From: Aureimonas psammosilenae
Lineage (GTDB): Bacteria > Pseudomonadota > Alphaproteobacteria > Rhizobiales > Rhizobiaceae
Assembly (NCBI RefSeq): GCF_009176975.1
Contig: NZ_WEZG01000002.1
Location: forward strand, 62,001 to 126,000
Direction: 5' to 3'
Length of the DNA stretch: 64,000 nt
This document shows positions 19,522 to 28,608 of the stretch, one piece after another (position 1 is the first letter of the stretch; each line of letters opens with the position of its first letter). A program made the translations under genes and the position numbers. The notes beneath the pieces were generated by a model that was given only the letters and a program-made list of their open reading frames with translations, did not search any database and was not told the DNA's origin.

Positions 19522-19641
19522 CGAAACCTTTCCTGCGGAGACCGTGCCGCGACGCCTCGCGGACCCTGTAATCTAATCGATTGAAAAAGGCCAGAGGTTA
19601 GTTATCGGCCTTCACACGCGCTCTTTTGAACTCGCAGGTGC
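19522..19641 (-). promoter_or_regulatory. Promoter region of zwf-pgl-edd
   Basis: A 120-bp gap noticeably richer in A/T than its surroundings, lying upstream of zwf and downstream of the phytochrome gene. It contains a TGTAAT half-site (19567-19572) followed by the palindrome AATCGATT (19575-19582). TGTAAT resembles one half of a HexR box but the second half does not match, so no regulator is assigned. Confidence 0.35.
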
Positions 19642-22227
19642 CTATCGCGCAAGCGCTTCCTGAACCGCGCCGAGAAGCGCCTCGGCGGAAAACGGCTTCT
19701 TGATCGCGCGCGCCGTTCCAGCTTCCGGCGGAAGGTCGATCTGCTCGCCGTAGCCGGTGGCGAAAACGAAGGGGATGCGCCGCTCGATCAGATTGCCGAG
19801 AAGCGGGAAGCTCGTTTCGGTGCCGAGATTCACGTCGAGAAGCGCGAAGTCGACATGCTCCTCCGCCAGCGTCTTGCGGGCTTCCGCCACGCTGCCGACC
19901 AGAAACACGTTGGCGACGCCGCCCGACACCAGCATCTGTTCGGCGTCCAGCGAGATCAGCATGTTGTCCTCGACCACGAGGGCGTTGAGGCCGGAAAGGG
20001 ACGGAGCTTCCGCGACGGGAAGCGCTTCGGCAACGTCGAACGCCGTGTCCTGGGTCCGCCGTTTGCTCGTGCGGTCCAGATGGAACACCTGCGGCGGCAG
20101 GAGGAAGTCCGCTTCGAGACCGCGCAACGCATAGCGCACATTGGCCTCGCCATGGAGGTCGTGCGGGATCGAGCGTTGGATGATGGTGGAACCGAAGCCG
20201 CGCCGCGTCGGCGGCTGCACCGGCGGGCCGCCATGCTCGCGCCAGGAGATCGCGCAAGCCTCGTTCTCGTCGATCTCCCAGGTGACGTCGATCGAGCCGG
20301 TGGAATCGGACAGGGCGCCGTATTTGGCGGAGTTCGTCACCATCTCGTGGAACACGAGGGCGAGGGTGGAGAAGGCCTTGGCTTCCACGAAGACCTTGGG
20401 GCCGGACAAGCGCACGCGGCTGGCTTTCGCCGCGATATAGGCCGAGACCTCGGTTTCGATGATGTCGGCGAGGAGGGTCGCGGACGCGTTGTCGCTGGTG
20501 ATCTGGTCGTGCGCGCGGGCGAGCGCCTGGATGCGCCCGCCGATGATTCGCGCGAAGCCGTCCACCGTGTTGGCCCCGGGCTTCGACTGCGCGACGATGG
20601 CGCGCATCAGGCTCAGGATGTTGCGGACGCGGTGGTTCAGCTCGGCGATCAGGAGTTCCTGGCGCTGCGTGGCAAGGCTTTGCTGGCGCTCGGACTCCTC
20701 GTTGAAGCGCAGGAGAATTTCGAGGATCGAAACGCGCAGGGCTTCCGCGGCCTTGAGGTCCGTCTCGGTCCACGGGCGGCTCTTGCCGCGCACCGTTTCC
20801 TGCCACGCCTCGAAGCTCTTGCGGGGCGTCAACCGCGCGCCGTTCGGGCCTTGCACGACCTCCTTGGCGGCTTTCGGATCGCCGGCCCAGTTCACCGTCT
20901 GCACCAGTTCGCGACGGAAGAAGAGGATATAGTCGCGCGGGGAACGCGAGATCGGGATGGCGAGGACGCCGGCGCCCCGGTCGGCGAAATCCACGGCCTT
21001 GTCGTAGACGGCCGAGAGCTCGCTCGACGCGTAGACGCGGCTCGCCGCCGCCCGGTTGAGGAAGCGCGCGATGCCCGGTAGCTCGTCCGCCGTCGGCACG
21101 CGGCCCGACACATGCGCTTCGCCCTTCGACCAGACCACGAGGCCGTCGCAGGCGATGATCTGGCGCAGCTCGTCGGCAAAATCGGCGAGCGCTTCCATGC
21201 TGTTGGTGGTCGCGACGATCTTGCCGATCAGCCGGTCGTGGAGTTCGCGCACGGATTCCTCCGCCATGCGCCGCTCCTTGTAGATGCGCCCTTCGATGAT
21301 GAAGGACACCATCTGGCCGAAGAGTTCGGTGGCGGCCCTCAGTTCCATGGACAGGTGGCGCGAGGCGTAGTGGTGGAGCGCGAAGAGGCCCCACAGCTTG
21401 CCGTCGATCACGATGGAGATCGAGAAAGACGCCGCGACGCCCATGTTCTTCAGGTATTCGATGTGGATCGGCGACACGCTACGCAGAAGCGAGAGCGACA
21501 GATCCAAGGGCTGCCCGTAGGGGTCGAGCTGCGGCAGAACCGGCACGGGAACGGCGTGGACGTCGGCGATGATGCGCGTCTGGTTGCGGATATAAAGGCT
21601 GCGGGCCTGCGCCGGAATATCGGTCGCGGGATAGTTCAACCCGAGGAAGGGCTCGCGGCCCGTGCGGACGGATTCGGCGATGACCTCGCCCGCGCCGCCG
21701 TCGGCGAAGCGGTAGAGCATGACGCGGTCGAAGCCGGTGATGCCCCGCAACTGGCGCACGCTTTCGCGGAAGATCTGGTCGAGCGTTTCGGTCTTCTGGA
21801 TGCGGGCGACCATGCTCTTGACGAGCGCGTTCGGATTGATCGCCTTTTCCGCTTCGGCAGGCTCCGCCTCGATGATGATCGAGGAGCCCGATACGTGGAC
21901 CGCCACGTCGAAGAAGCTGTTCTGGCCCAGAAGATCGCAGCCGAACAAGCGTTCGGAGCCGTCATGCGAGGCGAGCACCTGAAGCCGGCCGCGGATGGAA
22001 TGAATGGCGGAGGCAGGAAACACCGCCGACAACGGCTCGCCCAGAACGTTGTCGGGATCGACGTCCAGATACTCGCCGATGTTGGACGAGACGTGCTGAA
22101 CCATCCAGTCCATGGAAACGGCGACAAGGAAGCCGAAGGGCTGGATGCCGCCCAGAAGGTGGATCGGCTCGCGATCGCAGTTCGAGAGATCGACCGGCTC
22201 GTCCGGAGAAAGCGTTTCTGCCGCCAA
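19642..22227 (-). CDS. bphP: Bacteriophytochrome HWE-family histidine kinase with C-terminal FAT GUY receiver
   Basis: Red/far-red photoreceptor kinase. TTG at 22227, one base after the heme oxygenase stop, gives 861 residues. PAS-like domain (about 10-120) with Cys17 in NCDREPIH, the biliverdin-attachment Cys; GAF (145-315) with PATDIP and HHY; PHY (325-500) with tongue motifs WAGDP and PRKSF; then a kinase with His532 in ELNHRVRN and SWREHGG, the HWE signature. A receiver (747-861) has phospho-Asp near 798 (LLDVN) and PFVFATGY, the FAT GUY motif. All key chromophore residues are present, so it should be photoactive. Output may be the general stress response, by analogy with other HWE kinases. 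Confidence 0.95.
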   Translation of the reverse strand: MAAETLSPDEPVDLSNCDREPIHLLGGIQPFGFLVAVSMDWMVQHVSSNIGEYLDVDPDNVLGEPLSAVFPASAIHSIRGRLQVLASHDGSERLFGCDLLGQNSFFDVAVHVSGSSIIIEAEPAEAEKAINPNALVKSMVARIQKTETLDQIFRESVRQLRGITGFDRVMLYRFADGGAGEVIAESVRTGREPFLGLNYPATDIPAQARSLYIRNQTRIIADVHAVPVPVLPQLDPYGQPLDLSLSLLRSVSPIHIEYLKNMGVAASFSISIVIDGKLWGLFALHHYASRHLSMELRAATELFGQMVSFIIEGRIYKERRMAEESVRELHDRLIGKIVATTNSMEALADFADELRQIIACDGLVVWSKGEAHVSGRVPTADELPGIARFLNRAAASRVYASSELSAVYDKAVDFADRGAGVLAIPISRSPRDYILFFRRELVQTVNWAGDPKAAKEVVQGPNGARLTPRKSFEAWQETVRGKSRPWTETDLKAAEALRVSILEILLRFNEESERQQSLATQRQELLIAELNHRVRNILSLMRAIVAQSKPGANTVDGFARIIGGRIQALARAHDQITSDNASATLLADIIETEVSAYIAAKASRVRLSGPKVFVEAKAFSTLALVFHEMVTNSAKYGALSDSTGSIDVTWEIDENEACAISWREHGGPPVQPPTRRGFGSTIIQRSIPHDLHGEANVRYALRGLEADFLLPPQVFHLDRTSKRRTQDTAFDVAEALPVAEAPSLSGLNALVVEDNMLISLDAEQMLVSGGVANVFLVGSVAEARKTLAEEHVDFALLDVNLGTETSFPLLGNLIERRIPFVFATGYGEQIDLPPEAGTARAIKKPFSAEALLGAVQEALAR

Positions 22228-22228
22228 T

Positions 22229-22870
22229 TTACTCGCCGTTGGAAGAGGCGTTTTCCGTGATCCGCACGGCGCCGATGAAATACTGGAACGTCCGATCCGC
22301 CGCCGAGACCGCGAGGTCGCGCGCATGGGTCGTCGTCGCGATCGCTTCGGCAGCCTCCATGAAGCTGCGAAAACGATCCGGTTCGCCGGCCGCTTCCAGA
22401 AACAATGTGGTGAACTTCCCGCCGCTTTCCAGTTGTTCCCTGTTGCGCAGGCGCTTCAGGATCTGCCGCGCGCCGAGCCGCGAGCCTTCCAGGACATAGG
22501 CGATGCCGATCGCTTCGGCGAGGTTGGGGCGGGGCAGGGGAAAGAGCGGCGGGGCTATCGGTCGCAGATCCATCGCCTTCAGATCGGCGCTCGCCGCCGC
22601 CTGCCGCGCCGATGTGGAAACTTCGGGAAGGCGCAGGAGAAGGCCGCTTGCCTCCAAAGCCGCGCCGGCACCCGCAAGGCAGGCCTCGTTGACGCGCAGA
22701 AACCGGCCATAGTCGCGAAGATCGCCGTTTCGTTCGAGGCCGCCGAAGCTTCCATCCAGCCGCTCGTGCGAGGCGCGCGTTTCCTCGCGCAGGCGTCGGC
22801 GCAGGGACGCCGCCGCGCGTGGCTCGGCATCCGTCGCGACCGGCGGGGGGGAAGAAGGGGATGCGATCAT
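22229..22870 (-). CDS. bphO: Heme oxygenase (biliverdin-producing, BphO)
   Basis: 213 residues. The heme-ligand region is ETRASHERLDGSFG near residues 30-43, with the proximal His in ASHERLD; GIAYVLEGSRLGARQIL in the middle is the distal helix region typical of bacterial phytochrome-associated heme oxygenases. It opens heme to biliverdin IX-alpha, iron and CO, supplying the chromophore of the phytochrome whose gene follows after a single base. Co-translation is likely. Upstream is a 136-bp gap after puuB. Confidence 0.92.
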   Translation of the reverse strand: MIASPSSPPPVATDAEPRAAASLRRRLREETRASHERLDGSFGGLERNGDLRDYGRFLRVNEACLAGAGAALEASGLLLRLPEVSTSARQAAASADLKAMDLRPIAPPLFPLPRPNLAEAIGIAYVLEGSRLGARQILKRLRNREQLESGGKFTTLFLEAAGEPDRFRSFMEAAEAIATTTHARDLAVSAADRTFQYFIGAVRITENASSNGE

Positions 22871-23006
22871 TTCGGGACGTTGAGGCTGAAGGACGTGCTT
22901 TGATGAAGCCCCTAGCAGCTTTGCGGCGGGCCTTCCAAGCGGAATGCCGGCTCGTGCTGAATCGCCGCAAAAAATACAACCCCTGCCAGTGCTTGGCTCT
23001 GCCCGG

Positions 23007-24293
23007 TCAGAACCTGTCCCGCAGCGCGAACCAGCTCATCGCGAGGAAAAGCAGCGGCGCGCGGAGGGCTCCGCCACCCGGGAAAGGCGTGATCTTCAGG
23101 TCTTCGAGAAGTTTCAGCCGGTCGCGATTGCCGGTCACGCGTTCGGCGTAAAGGCGCCCGGTGAAGTTCGCCATCATCACGCCATGGCCGGAATAGCCGC
23201 CGATGGCGGTGACGCCGGGCGCGACGGTGCGCACGAAGGGCATCCGCTCCATCGTGATGCCGACCGAGCCGCCCCAGGCATGGGTCAGCGGCACGTTGGC
23301 GATCTGCGGAAAGATTTCCGCGATCTGGCGGGAAATGTCTCGGGCGATATCGCCGGGCTCGGACGTGTAGGTTTCGCGCCCGCCGAAAAGCAGCCGGTTG
23401 TCGGGGGCTTTACGGAAATAGCGCACCACGAACCGGGAATCGTCCACCGCCTCGCCGCCGGGAACGACGTTCGCTCCTTCCGGCAACGGCTCCGTCGCGC
23501 CGATATAGGAGCGGATCGGCATGATGTGCCGCGCCGCTTGCCTTTCGAGGTTGGCCCCGTGGGCGTTGGTGGCGACCAGCGCCCGTTCCGCCCGCACCGT
23601 GCCGTTGGCCGTCTTGGCGACCACGAGGCCGCCTTCGTTCGAAAGGGACAGAACCGGCGTTTTCTCGAAAAGAAGCGCGCCGGCACGCGCCGCCGCCTTC
23701 GCCGCGCCGACGATGAGCTTCAAGGGGTGGATGTGGCCGGTGCCGGTGTCCCGCGCGCCGCCGTGGTAGCGGCGGGAGCCCAGCCGCTCCGCCGTCTCGT
23801 CGGCGTCCATGAAGGAAAGGTGCGGATAGTCGTAGCGCTCGCGCATCGTCTCGACATGGGCGCGATAGTCGGCGACGTAGCGCTTCTTGTGCGCGACGGA
23901 GAGCTGGCCGGGCCGGTAGTCGATCTCGATGGCGTTGGCGCTCGCAAATTCCAGAAGATGCGCCTTGGCGTCTTCAGCCAGGTCGAACAGGGCTTTGGCC
24001 CGCGCGAAGCCGTATTGCTTTTCCAGCTCTTCCGGCCATTGCCGCTGGCCGGTGCCGAGCTGCCCGCCATTGCGCCCCGAAGCCCCGTCGCCGAAGCGAT
24101 GGGCTTCCAGAACCGCGACGCTGACGCCCCGCTCCGCCAGATGCACGGCGGCCGACAGGCCCGTGAAGCCCCCGCCGACAATGAGAACGTCGACGGAACG
24201 GTCGCCGTTGAGCGCTGGATAGGTCGGGCGGTCCGGCACCGAATCCTCGTACCAGGACCGGCCGGGCGAGATCGGCGACTGATAGGGTGCCAT
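23007..24293 (-). CDS. puuB: Gamma-glutamylputrescine oxidase-like FAD oxidoreductase
   Basis: 428-residue DAO-family flavoprotein. The FAD-binding loop is VDVLIVGGGFTGLSAAVHLAERG (near residues 36-58), and a C-terminal TAIGGYSGHGVMMANFTGR closes the FAD site. In the puu route it oxidises gamma-glutamylputrescine to the aldehyde. ATG at 24293 overlaps the puuA stop (TGATG); a GTG one codon earlier is an alternative. Pairing with puuA and the nearby putrescine ABC transporter supports this substrate over other amines. Confidence 0.88.
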   Translation of the reverse strand: MAPYQSPISPGRSWYEDSVPDRPTYPALNGDRSVDVLIVGGGFTGLSAAVHLAERGVSVAVLEAHRFGDGASGRNGGQLGTGQRQWPEELEKQYGFARAKALFDLAEDAKAHLLEFASANAIEIDYRPGQLSVAHKKRYVADYRAHVETMRERYDYPHLSFMDADETAERLGSRRYHGGARDTGTGHIHPLKLIVGAAKAAARAGALLFEKTPVLSLSNEGGLVVAKTANGTVRAERALVATNAHGANLERQAARHIMPIRSYIGATEPLPEGANVVPGGEAVDDSRFVVRYFRKAPDNRLLFGGRETYTSEPGDIARDISRQIAEIFPQIANVPLTHAWGGSVGITMERMPFVRTVAPGVTAIGGYSGHGVMMANFTGRLYAERVTGNRDRLKLLEDLKITPFPGGGALRAPLLFLAMSWFALRDRF

Positions 24294-25834
24294 CACACCT
24301 GCAGCAGCAGGAACTCCCGCTCCCAGGGGCTGATGACCTGCATGAAGGTCTCGAACTCGCCCCGCTTGATGCCGGCATAGGTGCCCACGAACTCGCGGGT
24401 GAAGACGTCGTGGAAGGCGGGCTCGGCCTCGAAGGCGGCGACGGCTTCCAGAAGACCACGCGGCAGGGAAATCTCGCCGCTTTCGTTGACGGTGCGGTCG
24501 GTCGGCTGGTCGGGCTCGATCGCGTTGACGATGCCGAGATAACCGCAGGCGAGCGAGGCGGCGAGCGCCAGATAGGGGTTGGCGTCGGAGGAAGGGAGGC
24601 GGTTCTCCACGCGCCGCGCGGCGGGATCGGAAGCGGGCACGCGGAAGGCGGTGGTGCGGTTGTCGTAGCCCCAGGCGTTGTTGGTGGGGGCCGACATGCC
24701 GTAGGTCAGGCGGCGATAGGAATTGACGTAGGGCGCCATCATCACGAGCGCTGCCGGCACGTAGCGCTGCATGCCGCCGAGGAAGTGGTAGAAGGCCTGC
24801 GAGGGCGAGCCGTCGGCTTCCGAAAAGATGTTCTGCCCGCCGTCGATCTCCACCACGGACTGGTGGATGTGCATGGCCGAGCCGGGCTGGCCCTGAATGG
24901 GCTTGGCCATGAAGGTCGCATAGATGTTCTGCCCCATCGCCGCTTCGCGGATGGTGCGCTTGAACATGAAGACCTGATCGGCAAGCTCCACCGGATTGCC
25001 GTGACGCAGGTTGATCTCGAGCTGCGCCGCGCCGTCCTCGTGGATCAGCGTGTCGATCTCCAGCCCCTGCGCGTCGGAGAAGTGGTAGATGTCGTCGATG
25101 AGTTCGTCGAACTCGTTGACGCCGCCGATGGAATAGGCCTGTCCGCCCTGGATCTGGCGGCCCGAACGGCCGATCGGCGGCACCAGGGGATAGTCCGGGT
25201 CGACGTTCTTCGACACGAGATAGAACTCGATCTCGGGCGCGACGATCGGCGTCCAGCCCTTGGCTTCGTAGAGGCCGAGGACGCGCTTGAGAACGTTGCG
25301 CGGCGTATAGGCGACGGCTTGCCCCGCCGTGTCCACGAGATCGCAGATCACCTGCGCCGTCGGGTCGGTTTCCCAGGGCACCGCCGAGAGCGTGGAGAGA
25401 TCGGGCATCAGCTTCAGGTCGCCGTCGTTCGGCGAATAGCGGAACTCACCCGTTTCCTCCGGGTATTCGCCCGAGATCGTGTGCATGAAGAGCGCCGAGG
25501 GCAAAGCCAGCGAGGTGTTGCCGGTGAACTTCTTCGCCGGCATCATCTTGCCACGCGGCACGCCCGCGAGGTCCGGCGTGATGCACTCGATATCCTCGAT
25601 ACCGCGCACCCGCAGCCAATCGGCCGCCTCGTCCATGGAGCGCACGCCCCGGCGCGATTCCAGAAAGCCGCGCCGCTCGTCGGCGGCCGCCGGCAGCACC
25701 GCGTTAACCGGACGGGGAGGCGTCGCGCCGACGGGGGTCGGCTCGTTCGGCCCCACCTGTCCCGAGGGCTTCGGCCGCTCGATCCTTCCAGGCGACTGAG
25801 GACGAGACGATTTCGGCCTTGAGGTCTCGGACAT
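24293..25834 (-). CDS. puuA: Gamma-glutamylputrescine synthetase (glutamine synthetase family)
   Basis: 513 residues of the glutamine-synthetase fold. The N-terminal 60 residues are Pro/Arg-rich and unlike the family core. Core blocks are EIEFYLV, GAAQLEINLRHGNPVELADQ and GSAMHIHQSV, which line the ATP/metal site. PuuA ligates glutamate to putrescine with ATP, the first step of glutamylated putrescine degradation. The overlapping puuB confirms the role; the other puu enzymes are not in the window. Confidence 0.88.
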   Translation of the reverse strand: MSETSRPKSSRPQSPGRIERPKPSGQVGPNEPTPVGATPPRPVNAVLPAAADERRGFLESRRGVRSMDEAADWLRVRGIEDIECITPDLAGVPRGKMMPAKKFTGNTSLALPSALFMHTISGEYPEETGEFRYSPNDGDLKLMPDLSTLSAVPWETDPTAQVICDLVDTAGQAVAYTPRNVLKRVLGLYEAKGWTPIVAPEIEFYLVSKNVDPDYPLVPPIGRSGRQIQGGQAYSIGGVNEFDELIDDIYHFSDAQGLEIDTLIHEDGAAQLEINLRHGNPVELADQVFMFKRTIREAAMGQNIYATFMAKPIQGQPGSAMHIHQSVVEIDGGQNIFSEADGSPSQAFYHFLGGMQRYVPAALVMMAPYVNSYRRLTYGMSAPTNNAWGYDNRTTAFRVPASDPAARRVENRLPSSDANPYLALAASLACGYLGIVNAIEPDQPTDRTVNESGEISLPRGLLEAVAAFEAEPAFHDVFTREFVGTYAGIKRGEFETFMQVISPWEREFLLLQV

Positions 25835-25986
25835 GCGATCCTGCGGGGGTTGAACGATGCCTGAGCATATCCGAGGCCTTCAGCCGAGGAAAGCGCCTCG
25901 CAGCGCCGGGCCAGGCCGCCTTCGGCTTGACGACGGGGCGCTGGAAGCGCAGGCCGTTTCGCTGAAGTTGAGCACAAGAGGCGAAT

Positions 25987-26775
25987 ATGGACGCGAAGGT
26001 TCACCAGAAGGCGACGACCCAAGGCATCGAGAACACCATGGCCACGAGCCCGGCGGCGCGCGCCGTGATGAAGCTCGTGGAAGGGGCGGAGCGGCTGAAT
26101 CTGAAACATTCGGCGATCGGCAACCCGCCGGTCTATCCGACCGATACCTTCCCCTGGGCGCGCGAGATCGAGAACGAGTGGCGCCTGATTCGTGCTGAAC
26201 TCGACAAGATCCTGGTGCGAAAGGGCGAGCTTCCCGCCTTCCACGAGATTTCCTCGGAAGTGCGCTCCATCTCGTCGGACCAGAACTGGAAGACCTTCTT
26301 TCTGTGCGGCTACGGCATCAAGTCGGAAGAAGCGATCCGCCAGTGCCCGGAGACCTGGCGCATCCTCCAGAAGATTCCGGGCCTGAAATCGGCGATGTTC
26401 TCCATCTTCGAGCCGGGCAAGCACCTGCCGCCCCATCGCGGCCCTTATAACGGCGTCCTGCGCTTCCATCTCGGCCTCGTCGTGCCGCCGGAGCCCGACA
26501 AGATCGGCATCCGCGTCGAAAACGAGCTTTGCCACTGGGAAGAAGGCAAGGCGCTGATCTTCGACGACGCCTACGAGCACGAGGCCTGGAACCATTCGGA
26601 CAAGGTGCGCGTCGTTCTGTTCGTGGATTTCGAGAAGCCGCTGACCTTCCCCGCCAATCTCACGAACAAGGCGATCCTCAACCTCGCGATGTTCACGCCC
26701 TTTATTCGCGAGGGTTACAAGGCGCACAAGTCGTGGGAAAAGATGTTCTACGGGGCAGGCCAGAAGCATCGCTGA
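25987..26775 (+). CDS. Aspartyl/asparaginyl beta-hydroxylase family protein (LpxO-like)
   Basis: 262 residues; Fe(II)/2-oxoglutarate dioxygenase. The metal and cosubstrate motif is FEPGKHLPPHRGPYNGVLRFHLGL, with DAYEHEAWNHSDKVRVVLFVD carrying the second His. LpxO enzymes hydroxylate fatty-acid chains of lipid A or ornithine lipids; animal relatives hydroxylate Asp/Asn in proteins. There is no membrane anchor visible, unlike enteric LpxO. The GNAT gene starts 21 bp later on the same strand. Substrate is uncertain. Confidence 0.8.
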   Translation: MDAKVHQKATTQGIENTMATSPAARAVMKLVEGAERLNLKHSAIGNPPVYPTDTFPWAREIENEWRLIRAELDKILVRKGELPAFHEISSEVRSISSDQNWKTFFLCGYGIKSEEAIRQCPETWRILQKIPGLKSAMFSIFEPGKHLPPHRGPYNGVLRFHLGLVVPPEPDKIGIRVENELCHWEEGKALIFDDAYEHEAWNHSDKVRVVLFVDFEKPLTFPANLTNKAILNLAMFTPFIREGYKAHKSWEKMFYGAGQKHR

Positions 26776-26795
26776 GGCGACAGGAGGAGGCGAGG

Positions 26796-27317
26796 ATGGA
26801 GGAGCCGGTCTGGCGCGAGATGCGCGAGGGTGATCTGGAAGGGGTGATGGCCTTGGCGGCCGAGGTTCATCCAGGCCTCCCCGAGCGGATCGACGTCTTC
26901 GCCGACCGCCTCGCCATCTTTCCGGCCGGTTGCCAGGTTCTGTCGTCGCAGGCCGGCATCGAGGGCTACGCCGTTTCCCATCCGGCCAAACTCTTCGAGC
27001 CGCCGCCTCTCGACGAGGTTCTCGGCGCTTTGCCGCCGGGCACCGATGGCTACTATATTCACGATGTCGTGGTGAGCCCACGCCTTCGCGGGGCAGGTCA
27101 CGCCCGCATCGGCGTCTACCACGCGCTGGATGCCGGGGCGGCGTTCACCGAAACCGGTCTCATCGCCGTCTACGGCACGACGCCCTTCTGGGAGCGATTC
27201 GGCTTTGCGGACCGTACGAAGTCCGTCCGTCCGGAGAAGCTCCGGCTCTACGGCCCCGACGCCCGCTACATGGTGCGACGCAAGAGCGCCATCGAGTTCA
27301 CGCCGCGCGCCGGCTGA
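26796..27317 (+). CDS. GNAT family N-acetyltransferase
   Basis: 173 residues; ATG at 26796 follows a strong AGGAGGAGG site. The acetyl-CoA binding region is IHDVVVSPRLRGAGHARIGV (near residues 89-108), matching GNAT motif A with RxxGxG/A slightly altered (RGAGHA). C-terminal VYGTTPFWERFGFA is the GNAT motif B. Substrate unknown; a polyamine or amino-acid acetylase is possible because potF begins 120 bp downstream, but nothing in the sequence proves it. Confidence 0.8.
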   Translation: MEEPVWREMREGDLEGVMALAAEVHPGLPERIDVFADRLAIFPAGCQVLSSQAGIEGYAVSHPAKLFEPPPLDEVLGALPPGTDGYYIHDVVVSPRLRGAGHARIGVYHALDAGAAFTETGLIAVYGTTPFWERFGFADRTKSVRPEKLRLYGPDARYMVRRKSAIEFTPRAG

Positions 27318-27436
27318 GGTCTCCTTGCGCGCGATACCTTCTGAGTAGTGCAAAAGGGCTAGGCAGCGGTTACCGAATGCTTAATAGTCGAGCCGTGCCC
27401 TATCGGGTCGGATTGAGCGAAAGCCGGATTCCCTCC

Positions 27437-28531
27437 ATGAAAAAACGCCTCCTGGTCAGCGCCGCTTTCCTGACGCTCGGACTCTCGACGCTTGGCGCTT
27501 CAGCGCAGGAAAAGGTGGTCCGCGTCTTCAACTGGTCGGACTATATCGACAACTCGATCCTGGAGGATTTCACCAAGGAAACCGGCATCCAGGTCGTCTA
27601 CGACACCTACGATTCCAACGAGATCCTGGAAACCAAGCTGCTCGCCGGCGGCACCGGCTACGACGTCGTCGTGCCATCGGCCGAGTTCATGTCGCGGCAG
27701 ATCCAGGCCGGCGTGTTCCAGAAGCTCGACAAGTCCAAGCTGCCGAACATCTCGAATATGTGGGACTTCGTGCAGAAGGAGGTTTCGGCCTACGACCCCG
27801 GCAACGAATATTCCGTGAACTACATGTGGGGCACGACGGGCATCGGCTACAACAAGAAGAAGGTCGCCGAGCTTCTGCCGAACGCGCCGACGGATTCCTG
27901 GGCCCTCGTCTTCGATCCGCAATATGCCGAGAAGCTGAAGGGCTGCGGCATCGACATGCTGGATTCGGGCTACGAGATGATCACGGCGGCGCTCCGCTAT
28001 CTCAAGATCGATCCGAACACCAAGGACCCGGAAGACATCAAGAAGGCCGGCGAGCTTCTCCAGAAGGTGCGCCCCTTCGTGCGCAAGTTCCATTCCTCCG
28101 AATATGTGAACGGCCTCGCCAACGGCGATATCTGCGTGGCGGTCGGCTTCTCGGGCGACGTGTTCCAGGCGCGCGACCGCGCGGTGGAAGCGGGGCAAGG
28201 CGTCGAGATCGCCTATTCCATCCCGAAGGAAGGTGCGCTCCTGTTCTTCGACCAGCTCGCCATGCCCGCCGACGCGCCCAACGTCGACAACGCGCTTGCC
28301 TTCATCAACTACATGATGAAGCCGGAGGTCATCGCCAAGGCGTCGGACGTGGTTCATTACGCAAACGGCAACAAGGCCTCGCAGCCCCTGATCGACAAGG
28401 CGGTCTTCGAGGACAAGGCGGTTTATCCGGATGAAGCGGTGTTGAAGAACCTCTTCACCAAGCAGCCCTACGACGCCAAGACGCAGCGCCTCGTCACGCG
28501 GGCCTTCACCACGGTGAAGACCGGCCGCTAA
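27437..28531 (+). CDS. potF: Putrescine/polyamine ABC transporter substrate-binding protein
   Basis: 364-residue periplasmic binding protein. The signal peptide KKRLLVSAAFLTLGLSTLGASAQ is removed near residue 23; mature VVRVFNWSDYIDNSILEDF is the PotF/PotD start (W, D for amine binding). ATG at 27437 is chosen because it begins the signal peptide. It heads potFGHI and is followed by a hairpin at 28554-28574 that could raise its expression over the membrane components. Confidence 0.93.
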   Translation: MKKRLLVSAAFLTLGLSTLGASAQEKVVRVFNWSDYIDNSILEDFTKETGIQVVYDTYDSNEILETKLLAGGTGYDVVVPSAEFMSRQIQAGVFQKLDKSKLPNISNMWDFVQKEVSAYDPGNEYSVNYMWGTTGIGYNKKKVAELLPNAPTDSWALVFDPQYAEKLKGCGIDMLDSGYEMITAALRYLKIDPNTKDPEDIKKAGELLQKVRPFVRKFHSSEYVNGLANGDICVAVGFSGDVFQARDRAVEAGQGVEIAYSIPKEGALLFFDQLAMPADAPNVDNALAFINYMMKPEVIAKASDVVHYANGNKASQPLIDKAVFEDKAVYPDEAVLKNLFTKQPYDAKTQRLVTRAFTTVKTGR

Positions 28532-28553
28532 AAGCCACTTCCCAAACCGTCGC

Positions 28554-28596
28554 GCGGCCGTCATGGACGGCCGCTACGGCATTCGCCGGCCTTTTT
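28554..28596 (+). terminator. Intercistronic hairpin(s) between potF and potG
   Basis: A perfect 9-bp stem GCGGCCGTC/GACGGCCGC with a 3-nt loop (28554-28574) is followed by GGC/GCC and five T (28592-28596). Because potG follows without another promoter in view, partial termination or 3'-end protection of potF mRNA is likely. Confidence 0.55.
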
Positions 28597-28608
28597 CGTG
28601 AGTACCAG

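Noticed and set aside
19567-19582. Possible HexR operator before zwf
   Set aside because: Only one half-site (TGTAAT) is present; the second half does not match.
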